NCBI RefSeq assembly: GCF_001039355.2
Contig: NW_019776170.1
Location: 1-64,000 of the forward strand
DNA: 64,000 bases
Direction of reading: 5' to 3'
Source: Lingula anatina
Lineage: Eukaryota > Brachiopoda > Lingulata > Lingulida > Lingulidae
Below, piece after piece: positions 21,043 through 33,187 of the stretch; position 1 is the first letter of the stretch, and each line of letters starts with the position of its first letter. The translations under genes were made by a program, and so were the position numbers. Under the pieces are notes generated by a model. That model was not told the DNA's origin. It did not search any database and saw only the letters and a program-made list of their open reading frames with translations.

Positions 21043-23625
21043 TTAAAACCCAAACCTTCTGGAATATTTTCTTGAATATTTTCTCGCATACATCTTTTTG
21101 ACAATATTATGATATTTGAGCGATATTGCCGAGTTTTTCACGGCAACCAGCCTCGTTGGCGCTCCACTCCCGTCAACATGAACCATATGGAAGACAAATG
21201 CAGTGTATCCGGTTGGTGGCAGCTTGTCGAGATTGGCCACGCTCTCTAGCGCGAGAAGCTTGGCGCCGAGAAAAGCCACGTGGGCCGGGAGAGATGTCGT
21301 CTGCCCTGCATCAACACTACGTGCGTCAGTTCCGACTCCGATGATTTTTCGATTGTTTACCAACCACTCAGCTGCCTCTCCTGAGAAACCGGGGAAATGA
21401 ACGAGAGCCTGTCCTTGATCATTTTTCCAATGGGTGCGGTTAGTAGTTCCGAAGTACTTCTCATAATTGTTCACGTATTTCCCCCATCCACTGTACAAAA
21501 ATACCATGGCATTGTCCGGTATCCGACCGTTCTCATATTCCCAATCACGGAGGTCTTTAACAGTCAACACGGCGTCCGGGTTGTTTGCGGCTTTTTTGGA
21601 AATATCCACTCGAATGGCCGGACCAATGAGGGTGTGGGCCGGAATCTGATGGATTCGCCATGAACCTTTGATGAAGTGCGCAGGCGCATCCAGATGAGTC
21701 CCAATATGCTCCGGGCTACAAAAGTCGTTGGACTCGAGCCTAGTGGTGTACAAGTGTACTGTATATATGAAGGCGACAATAAATTCCAGTTGCTGGTTTA
21801 TAATTAGATATATCAAACTAGGACTTTGAGGCTAACATGATCCACGATTATGCCGTTTAAACGTCATCAAACACTTATGGCACAATTTTACGAAAAACAG
21901 AAATTAGATCTTTACTGCCAGTTGGAATATTGGAGAAAAATAAGCAATGATCAACTAATCAATAGAGAACAGTAACTGACAGCATTGTAACGTGAAATAG
22001 GCCTACTGAACAACTTTCTGATCAAGTAACTTTTCCAGTTGGCAAAATTTACCATTTAAAAAGAACGTTCACTAAGTGACCAAAGTATATATACCTACCA
22101 TACAGTATTGTTGCCCAGTCTGGTATAACCTCTACGTCTCACTAGTAGTTCAAAACTAGCACTACCTGGCCACGTCACCGTGTTGTTATCAAGGGGGTAC
22201 GTAAGGTCAATTACGTCAGCCGGGTCGGGAGAAATTTGGACAGTTTTGAATGCAATGATCCGCAAGGGGCCACCACTGCCGTCCTTTATTTTAACAGGCA
22301 GCATGGCCACTGAATACCCCTTGGGTGGAAGTTTATCCAAATTTGCCACGACTTCTGCCATGTAGATGTTGTTTTTGCTTAGAGGAAGATGCGCCAAAGC
22401 AGTCTTACTTGGCCCTATCGAAGGACTGTCAATTCCAACGGCTGAGATTCTCCTGTTTTCTGCTAGCCATTTGGCGGCGCTTTCAGCAACTGCGGGGAAA
22501 TTAAGACGGGAGTTTCCGTCACTGTCTCTTGCATTACCCGTGCCGTTATAACCAAAGAATGCAGTGCGATTGTTGATATATTTTCCCCAACCAGTGAAAA
22601 CAAACAAAATGGCACCGTCTGGTATTTTGCCGTTGATCCTTTCCCAGTTCATCAGATCTTCCACCTCAAGGTTGGAGTTGGGATTGATGTCTGCTTTGGC
22701 AGATATGTCGACTTTGATCGCTGTACCGAAAAACCTATGAGGTGGAATGTCTTGCACGTGCCATTTTCCGCGAGCAAAGTGCGCAGGCGCGTCCATGTGG
22801 GTGCTTTGATGTTCTGGTCGGCAAATGTCATTGTCCTCAAGCCTGAAGAGTCAATGATTAAACCTTTTTACAGAACTCGAACAATATATCTTTCTACTTT
22901 TGAGTATGCCAATTCTTCTTATTCAGTCAACAGCTAATACTGAACACATTGTTCGTCTCGAATATTTGGAGGGCTATTATAAAATTTTGCTCATTTGCAA
23001 AAAGTAAGAAGAAGAGGGAAAATATGATGATGATGAATATTGAATCTACTACTTAGAGACATGCTTTACTGTGGCGTTGATTAAAAATGATTCTTTCTAC
23101 ACGCTATTCAGCAGAGGCGGATCCAGGATTTTTTGAAGGGGGGTGGGGGAGTCCGGAACAACAGACCTCGGATGCGAAAACGTTCATCGCCCCCTTGGTG
23201 TGGGGTTCGAGGCCTGCTCAAGGACCCGAAAAATTTTGGAGGGCAAACAGTGTCATTTGGTACGGTTTAGAACTATGATTTATCTAGTCAAAATTCTCGT
23301 TTCAAGAGGGGAATATTGGTGCGATATATTTTTCAGAGACCGAAGGTTGGTTCAGGACCCCCTGCCCCCCCCTCCTCCCTGCTCTAAATCCGCCACTGAT
23401 TCATTTCGAGATATACTATATTTTTACATACCACCCAGCTCCAAAATCCACTGGACCCCTGTAGATACGTTTGTATCGAAACCCATCTCTCTCTCGCCCC
23501 GGCCAGACTAAACTGTCCTCTGACACTGCATACGTCATGTCTATGATCTCATGGGCGGCAGGACTCCAGTACGCATGTACAATGTAGTTGCATAGCAACA
23601 GCATTAGAACAGACGACGGCGCCAT
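21043..23625 (-). CDS. Two-domain secreted cyclase, copy 2
   Basis: Exons: A 23432-23625, B 22099-22842, C 21043-21739, giving 544 residues. The signal peptide is MAPSSVLMLLLCNYIVHA. Domain 1 (from about residue 20) carries HQSTHMDAPAHF at residues 76-87. Domain 2 (from about 270) carries HIGTHLDAPAHF at 324-335. Both domains also keep the later His and the Glu before VANLDKLP, plus a GSGxPxR motif. The reaction is likely metal-dependent hydrolysis of an amide or lactam-like substrate, as in kynurenine formamidase or isatin hydrolase, but the substrate is not predictable. The C-terminus is odd: after VKNSAIS it runs into KYHNIVKKMYARKYSRKYS and stops, with no hydrophobic tail. Similarity to sister copies ends near 21115, so the anchor signal was replaced by unrelated DNA. 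Confidence 0.88.
23112..23398. mobile_element. MITE-like TIR element in intron A-B of copy 2
   Basis: Orthologous in position to the element in copy 1. Ends CAGAGGCGGATCCAGG and AAATCCGCCACTG are flanked by ATTCA on both sides. It lies about 34 nt downstream of the exon A donor. Confidence 0.75.
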
Positions 23626-25419
<1,794 letters not shown>

Positions 25420-25690
25420 GTGCCTTGAATTTCTTCTGCAAGATCTTGGGGGTAGGGAAGATCTAGGGAGCTCTCCGTCTACGTGTAAGCGGATCAGATG
25501 TTGTTCTGCTTGTGCTCCTTTGGGTCACGAAGGACGTGCCAATATATTTAAACCCGGTTTACAGGTGGTGTGTCGCCATTAAAGTACAGTCTGTACGTGA
25601 AGGAAGGCAATATAAAGGACCAGGTCTTGTGAGGTCGGTAGCTCAGGTGAAGGATCACAGAAAGCAAGTGCTTATTTGGATAGATTTGTC
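25420..25690. other. Conserved upstream module of copy 2
   Basis: Counterpart of 3298-3600. It includes AATATATTTAAACCCGG and GTCGGTAGCTCAGGTGAAGG, and it runs directly into the minisatellite. Confidence 0.5.
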
Positions 25691-25698
25691 TGATAATG

Positions 25699-26693
25699 TT
25701 GGTTGCTCAGCTGATAGGTCAAAGTGTGAGCGTGCCTATTTGGTTAGACTTGACGTATAATGTCAGTAGCTCAGCTGATAGGTCAAAGTGTGAGTGAGCC
25801 TATTTGGTTAGACTTGACGTATAATGTCAGTAGCTCAGCTGATAGGTCAAAGTGTGAGCGTGCCTATTTGGTTAGACTTGACGTATAATGTCAGTAGCTC
25901 AGCTGATAGATCAAAGTGTGAGTGAGCCTATTTGGTTAGACTTGACGTATAATGTCAGTAGCTCAGCTGATAGGTCAAAGTGTGAGCGTGCCTATTTGGT
26001 TAGACTTGACGTATAATGTCAGTAGCTCAGCTGATAGGTCAAAGTGTGAGTGAGCCTATTTGGTTAGACTTGACGTATAATGTCAGTAGCTCAGCTGATA
26101 GGTCAAAGTGTGAGCGTGCCTATTTGGTTAGACTTGACGTATAATGTCAGTAGCTCAGCTGATAGATCAAAGTGTGAGTGAGCCTATTTGGTTAGACTTG
26201 ACGTATAATGTCAGTAGCTCAGCTGATAGGTCAAAGTGTGAGCGTGCCTATTTGGTTAGACTTGACGTATAATGTCAGTAGCTCAGCTGATAGGTCAAAG
26301 TGTGAGTGAGCCTATTTGGTTAGACTTGACGTATAATGTCAGTAGCTCAGCTGATAGGTCAAAGTGTGAGCGTGCCTATTTGGTTAGACTTGACGTATAA
26401 TGTCAGTAGCTCAGCTGATAGATCAAAGTGTGAGTGAGCCTATTTGGTTAGACTTGACGTATAATGTCAGTAGCTCAGCTGATAGGTCAAAGTGTGAGCG
26501 TGCCTATTTGGTTAGACTTGACGTATAATGTCAGTAGCTCAGCTGATAGGTCAAAGTGTGAGTGAGCCTATTTGGTTAGACTTGACGTATAATGTCAGTA
26601 GCTCAGCTGATAGGTCAAAGTGTGAGCGTGCCTATTTGGTTAGACTTGACGTATAATGTCAGTAGCTCAGCTGATAGATCAAAGTGTGAGCGT
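25699..26693. repeat. 64-bp minisatellite with 256-bp higher-order repeat
   Basis: Sixteen units start at about 25699, then at 25763 and every 64 bp to 26659; the last is partial. Two variable sites alternate: GAGCGTG versus GAGTGAG, and GATAGGTC versus GATAGATC. Together they give a strict four-unit order, so the array grew in blocks of 256 bp. Each unit contains TAGCTCAGCTGATAG. Single diverged units occur at about 4440 and 32065-32185 in equivalent spacers, so the array expanded from one local unit. Confidence 0.95.
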
Positions 26694-27026
26694 ACAGGAC
26701 TTTTAGTCTCATCGTGGTGTTTGTGAAGAAGCTGAGAACAATTGCATTTCTAATTTATATGCATTTAAAGAGTATGAAAAATAATGTATTTAAGGCATTT
26801 GAGTTTAGTATGAACAACAGATGATTACTTTGCTACACCTTTCTTAAAAAGCCCAGTATTACACATCTGTGTAAACATTTCTAATAGACGCCAATGGAAC
26901 AAATCGATACTAAAACAAAATCGATTTCATTTACAATGTAAGATTGGAAAGCGCCTAAGTTTGCATTAAGTATAACTATATATATTTGAAAACCTGTTAT
27001 GCATATGGAAACTTTTTGCAACTGAT

Positions 27027-29740
27027 CTATAATAATGACTGCGTAAGGATAAATAATGAGGGCAAAAACAAAATGGCAGAAAGAGGGTGTAAGACAAAAC
27101 CACTCGATGCTGCTTTCGTATCATCTGAGTTAAAACTAATTGCTGAGTTATTCACGGCAACCAGCCTCGTTGGTGCTCCACTCCCGTCAACATGAACCAT
27201 ATGGAAGACAAATGCAGTGTATCCGGTTGGTGGCAGCTTGTCGAGATTGGCCACGCTCTCTAGCGCGAGAAGCTTGGCGCCGAGAAAAGCCACGTGGGCC
27301 GGGAGAGATGTCGTCTGCCCTGCATCAACACTACGTGCGTCACTTCCGACTCCGATGATTTTTCGATTGTTTACCAACCACTCAGCTGCCTCTCCTGAGA
27401 AACCGGGGAAATGAACGAGAGCCTGTCCTTGATCATTTTTCCAATGGGTGCGGTTAGCAGTTCCGAGGTACTTCTCATAATCATCTACGTATTTTCCCCA
27501 TCCGCTGTACAAAAAAACCATGGCATTGTCCGGTATCCGACCGTTCTCATATTCCCAATCATGGAGGTCTTTAACAGTTAACGTAGCGTCCGGGTTGTTT
27601 GCGGCCTTTTGGGAAATATCCACTCGAATGGCCGGACCAATGAGGGTGTGGGCCGGAATTTGATGAATTCGCCATGAACCTTTGATAAAGTGCGCAGGCG
27701 CATCCAGATGCGTCCCAATATGCTCCGGGCCACAAAAGTCGTTGATCTCGGTCCTAATGGTGTACAATTGTATATATGAAGGCGACAATAAATTCCACTC
27801 GCTGGTTTATAATTAGATATGTCAATTAAGGCCTTTGAGGTATCATGATCCACAATTATTCCATTCAAACGTCATCAAACATTTATGGCAAAATTTTAAG
27901 AAAACAGAAATTAGACTTAAAAAAAAAAACCTTTACACTGGACGGCTTCCTTTCTGCGTCCTTTGTGCAACCATGAAACTGGCATGGCAATGGTCGTAGA
28001 AAGGAGACACAAGCATTGCCTTGGTTGCAGAAAGACTGCTCAGTAATCGGCCAGTTGTCGGCACGTAAAGCATTATTTTTTAATTTTTAAACAGGGCCGT
28101 ACTAGGGGGCACAGAAAGGACGCCGTCCAGTGTAAAGATGGTTTTACTGTCAACTGGATGATTGGAGAAAAGTAAGCAATATTACTGAGGATCAACAGTA
28201 ACTGACAGCATTGTAACGTGAAATACTTAACAACTTTCTGATCAAGTTAATTTTTTCAGTTAGCAAAATTTACCATTTAAAAAGAACGTTCACTCAGTGA
28301 CCAAAGTATATATACGTACCATACAGTATTGTTGCCCAATCTAGTATAACCTCTTCGTCTCACAAGTAGTACAAAACTGGCACTACCCGGCCACGCCACC
28401 GTGGTGTTATCAAGGGCGTACGTAAGGTCAATTACGTCAGCCGGGCCGGGAGAAACTTGGACAGTTTTGAACGCAATGATCCGCAAGGGGCCACCACTGC
28501 CGTCTTTTATTTTCATAGGCAGCATGGCCACTGAATATCCCTTGGGTGGAAGTTTGTCCAAATTGGCCACGACGTCTGCCAAGTAGATGTTGTTTTTGCT
28601 TAGAGGAAGATGCGCCAAACCAGTTTTACTTGGTCCCATCGAAGGACTGTCAATTCCAACGGCTGAGATTCTCCTGTTTTCTGCTAGCCATTTGGCGGCG
28701 CTTTCGGCAACTGCGGGGAAATTAAGACGGGAGTGTCCGTCACTGTCTCTTGCATTACCTGTGCCGTTATAACCAAAGAATGCAGTGCGATTGTCGATAT
28801 ATTTTCCCCAACCAGTGTAAACAAACAAGATGGCACCATCTGGTATTTTGCCGTTGACCCTTTCCCAGTTCATCAGATCTTCCACCTCAAGGTTGGAGTT
28901 GGGATTGAGGTCTGCTTTGGCAGATATGTCGACTTTGATCGCAGTACCGAAAAACCTATGAGGTGGAATGTCTTGCATGTGCCATTTTCCGCGAGCAAAG
29001 TGCGCAGGCGCGTCCATGTGGGTGCTATGATGTTCTGGTCGGCAAATGTCATGGTCTTCAAGCCTAAAGAGTCAATTATTAAATCATTTTCAGAACTACT
29101 ACAATATATCTTTCTACTTTTCAGTATGCCAATTCTCCTACTTCAGCCAACAGCTAATACTGAACATATTGGTCATCTCGCATATTTGGAGGTCTCTAAT
29201 AAAAATTTGCTAATTGGGAAAAAGTAAGAGAAGAGAGAAAAGATGAAGATAATGAATATTCAGCAGAGGCGGATCCAGGATTATTTGAAAGGGGGGGGGG
29301 GGGGTGTCCAGAACAACAGGTCTCGGATGCGAAGCCGACCATCCACCCCTTGGTGTGGGGACCGAAACATTTTTGGTGTTCTGGGGAGCAAACAGGGTCA
29401 TTCGGTACGGTTTAGAACTATAATTTAGCTAGTCAAAATTCCAATTTCAAAAGGGGGAAATTTCAGAAACCGTAGGGGATTCAGGACCCCGGCCCTTCTC
29501 TAAATCCGCTACTGATTCATTTGGAGGTATAATATAGTTTACATACCACCCAGCTCCAAAATCCACTGGACCCCTGTAGATACGTTTGTATCGAAACCCA
29601 TTTCCCTCTCGCCCCGGCCAGACTAAACTGTCCTCTGACACCGCATACGTCATGTCTATGATCTCATGGGCGGCAGGACTCCAGTGCGCATGTACAATGT
29701 GGTTGCATAGCAACAGCATTAGAACAGACGTCGACGCCAT
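27027..29740 (-). CDS. Two-domain cyclase, copy 3 (signal peptide and GPI-like tail intact)
   Basis: The most complete copy. Exons: A 29547-29740, B 28320-29063, C 27027-27753, giving 554 residues. I chose ATG 29740 because it begins a signal peptide (MASTSVLMLLLCNHIVHA) conserved across the array; an in-frame ATG at 29842 would put 34 extra residues before it. Domain 1 motif HHSTHMDAPAHF is at residue 76; domain 2 motif HIGTHLDAPAHF is at residue 324. Both domains have the downstream His, the Glu before VANLDKLP, and GSGxPxR. The C-terminus is a small-residue site (AASSG), a short spacer and a hydrophobic stretch (LSAILFLPSLFIL) ending almost at the stop, as in GPI-anchor signals. The predicted product is a cell-surface hydrolase with two active sites. 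Introns are both phase 2. Confidence 0.92.
29264..29514. mobile_element. MITE-like TIR element in intron A-B of copy 3
   Basis: Same insertion as in copies 1, 2 and 4. It starts CAGAGGCGGATCCAGG and ends AATCCGCTACTG, flanked by ATTCA. The left end has a run of about 14 G. Confidence 0.75.
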
Positions 29741-30147
29741 TTTTTCACTGAAGAAAAATAATTTGAATATACATGTACATGTACATCTATGCTGAAAACT
29801 ATTTTTTCGAGCAATAAAAAAACAGCGAGTCCTATTGTACAATTCTTAAAGGGATAACAACTGTTCACTTGGCCAAAAAGTGGATTTCCTTGGGGTAAAT
29901 GACAAATTATTGCACACTGGAAATGAGGACCCCTGAAGTTTTCAGATGAGGATATCGAAATATGGCTCTACAATTGAAGTTGGTTAAACCATGCACTCAT
30001 AACATGAGGGTTATAGCTTATAACAAAATTATACTAGTATGTTAAAATCTTCACGCTGTTTTAAACACAATTATTTAGTCAATATTACTAAGAGCTTACC
30101 TGGTTAAACTTAAGGACATGTATATCATTCACTACAAGTGCCTTGCC

Positions 30148-30430
30148 TCTTAATATCTCCTGCAAGATCCTGGCGGTAAGAGAGATCTAGGGAGCTCTCC
30201 GACTTCGTGTAAGCGGATCAGATGTTGTTCTTCTTGTGCGCCTTTTGTACACGAAAAAGGTGACAAGAAATTTAAACCCGGCTTACATTTGTTGTGTTGA
30301 CATTAAGATACAGTCTGTACGTGAAGGAAGGCAACACAAAGGGCCATGTCTTGTTGGGTCGGTAGCTCAAGAGAAAGATCACAGGATACACGTGTTTAGA
30401 CTTGTCGCTTGGTTATTTAGTTAGACCTTG
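30148..30430. other. Conserved upstream module of copy 3
   Basis: Counterpart of 3298-3600. It includes AAATTTAAACCCGGCTTAC and GTCGGTAGCTCAAGAG. The plus-strand frame is shorter than in copies 1 and 4, which argues against a conserved protein. Confidence 0.5.
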
Positions 30431-30840
30431 GATATAATAACGAATGGAACCTTCAATCGCGTCTTGAATTAAAATGACGCAATCTGTCCCCGATTTCTTA
30501 GGCTCGCTTACATTTCTTTAGGCTGGCGTTTTTTATGTACCTTTTAAATAAAGATGACGTCAACACTGCTGTGTACTTAATATATAGGTTTAATATATCC
30601 CTTTATCAAAGCTGGCATCAACACTGCTGTGAACTGCATATATATGTTCATGTTGCCGGCTAATGTCTGCTCGAATTTTGGGATGCTCATTAATATTTTT
30701 TACTCTCAATATCGGCTCTCGTTGCAATATGGCATCACACATGCATTTGTGACACACAAAAAAAAAAAAAAACGCACCTGGGGGGCTTTTAATATCCTTT
30801 TATCAAAGTTGACACCAACACTGTGAACAGTATGTAGTAA

Positions 30841-30938
30841 ATAATGCACTGTCCACGAGCCCGATATCGCGATAGCAGGCCGAGCGCTAGCGAGGCATGC
30901 TATCGTGGATATCGGGCGAGGGGGTAACAGTGCATTAT
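30841..30938. repeat. 98-bp palindromic hairpin
   Basis: The outer arms ATAATGCACTGT and ACAGTGCATTAT enclose a second pair, GCCCGATATC / GATATCGGGC, with CGCGATAGCA / TGCTATCGTG inside. It is probably a short foldback element. Confidence 0.7.
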
Positions 30939-31230
30939 TTGTCATACATACAAAGGGAAATCGTGCGTGTTCCCCACCCAAAACCCCTAACTTTGAATAG
31001 AACACGCTGATATCACCGCGCATGGGGTGATATCAAAAAATGGACTTTCCCCGCGTTTACTGCCTAATTGCGGTCACCGTCCAATCATCTTCGTTTGCGT
31101 TAGTGGTTTTCTGAGTAGTTGACCGATTTCCTGCCCATCTTCCGCACGTGGCAGTCACTCCGTCTCATTCATTGTATTAGTCCCTGCAATCCTTTTGTTT
31201 TGATATCAGCCCCGTGGTATGTATGTGATA

Positions 31231-31480
31231 GATACAATACGAGTCGCCGAGCTGTACGTGAAATATTACGAGTGTATTGGCGAGCCGCAGGCGAGACAAT
31301 ACACGAGTAATTTTCACGTACAGCTTGGCGACGAGTGTTGTATCTTGCTTAAACCACGGCCTCTGATTGGCTACTACACTAGTAGTGCAAGAGACCGTGG
31401 AACGCACTCGTACATGACGTGCTTGTATGTCGAATACAGCACGGCCGAGTCTTTTGTTCTACGCGCTAGCCGTGGTTTAA
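31231..31480. mobile_element. Two adjacent foldback hairpins
   Basis: The first hairpin (31231-31345) pairs GATACAATACGAGTCGCC with the reverse complement near 31330-31345, including CGTACAGCTTGGCGACGAG. The second (31349-31480) pairs TTAAACCACGGC with GCCGTGGTTTAA. The second arm pair resembles the block at 17389-17861. Confidence 0.6.
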
Positions 31481-31588
31481 ATATATATATGTGCATGTTA
31501 CCGGCTATTGTATTGTCTGCTCGAATTTGGGGATGTTAATTGGTAATTGTATTACTCTTAATATCGGCCGATACATTGCTTTAAAACC

Positions 31589-31591
<3 letters not shown>

Positions 31592-31634
<43 letters not shown>
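31592..31634. repeat. (TA)n microsatellite
   Basis: About 21 uninterrupted TA dinucleotides lie in the spacer between copies 3 and 4. Confidence 0.95.
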
Positions 31635-31637
<3 letters not shown>

Positions 31638-32509
31638 CTCAACATAGAACATTACAATCTTGGACGTGATAACAAGTATAAAAGACAAACGCCAGAACCC
31701 GTTTTTATGAGGTAACAGAAAAAAAAAAGAAACTGATAACCCGAAACAAATTTCCATGTGTTGACGCAAGCCTATGTGCTCTCAACTGCAAGATGGCGGC
31801 AATGCTGTATCATAGCAACCACGAGGGACCGCGAGAAATTGCGTTATCAATGCAAAAAAAAAAAAAAAAAAAAAACAGTAGAAATATACTGAGGCACAGC
31901 GCGCGCGACCTCTATAATAATCTGTTCAGGCTCCAATGGAACTATCAAAACCGCTTATCTGAGACAATGGGCGAATGTGTACCCGAACGCACATGTCTTC
32001 AAAGGAAGATGCCGCTTTTCAAGTCACTTCGTTATTAATTATGTCCAAGGTTAGATGTGTCTTATAATGTCGGTTGCTCAGCTGATACAGATGTATGTAA
32101 GTGTGAACGTGCATATTTGGTTACACTTGTCGTATATATTTTCATTAGCTCAGCTAATAGGTCAGAGTGTGAACGTGCCTATTAGCCTCATTGTGATGTT
32201 TGTGTAGAAGCCGAGCACAATTGCATTTCTCATTTACTGGTATATGCACTTAAAGCGTATGAAAAATAATTAATTTAAGACATTTGAGTATAGTATGAAC
32301 CTCTGGTGGTAATTTTGCTATACATCTCGTAAAAAGACCAGTATTACACATCTGTCTGAACATTTCAAAATAACGCCAATGGAACAAAATATTAAATACA
32401 CAAAATTGCTGTCATTTATCCTGTAAGATTTGAAAACGCCTTCATTTGCATAAAGTATAACTATATTTGACAAACTCTTATCTGTATGCACCTTTTTGCG
32501 AATGATCTA

Positions 32510-32618
32510 TTATAATGTCCGCGAAATGATAAATAATGAGGGCAGAAACAAAATGGAAGAAAGAGGGCGTAAGACAAAACCACTCGATGCTGCTTTCGTA
32601 TCATTTGAGATAAAAGTA
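32510..32618 (-). pseudogene. Vestigial cyclase tail of a deleted gene
   Basis: The minus strand reads TFISNDTKAASSGFVLRPLS, then SILFLPSLFI, to a TAA at 32510-32512 placed exactly as in copies 3 and 5. The upstream side is cut at about 32618 and joins sequence that elsewhere lies upstream of exon A (compare 42895-43020). A whole gene body appears to have been deleted, leaving only the anchor-signal end. Confidence 0.75.
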
Positions 32619-33187
32619 CATGCATGCCAGAAACAGGATAGCGAACTGGGGCATAAAATAAATATTTATAGCCATTTGCTTTTTACTAGACAAAAATAAG
32701 TGCAAACACTGAGTTCTGCACAAATACTATACTAGCTAGTCATACACTTTGGAAGGATACTCCCAGTAGGACTATTGAATTGAAATGTAGGCAAAATTAC
32801 TCTGGACTCTTAATTAATAACAAGACTTACAAAGACCATCAGAAAAGAGCACCATTATTGAGCCATTTTTTCTTTTTGTTGTTTATTTAATCCACGCAGA
32901 ACGTTTAGTAGCCTATTGCACGCCTGTCTCAAGATTTTGAATAAGTCATAAGAGCGAAATAACCCACTACTAGTGCATGAATATACATGTAGAATTTTAA
33001 TCAGTCATTTACATTTAACAATTTAGAAAGACTTGCCTGCATTAATGACTGTCTTTGAAATTTCTAAATATATGCTTCAATTTCCATTGTCTTAAATCAA
33101 GAAAGTAAGGACAAAAAATGAGGGCAAAATCAATATAATAAATAGAGGACGTGTTATAGGACCATATGAAGCTACTTTCCTATCAAC

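Noticed and set aside
25699-26693. CRISPR-like regular repeats
   Set aside because: Units are contiguous 64-bp repeats without unique spacers, in eukaryotic DNA with introns. It is a minisatellite.
29741-29842. Upstream in-frame ATG extending copy 3 by 34 residues
   Set aside because: The conserved ATG at 29740 begins a typical signal peptide shared across the array, and the extension is not conserved in other copies.
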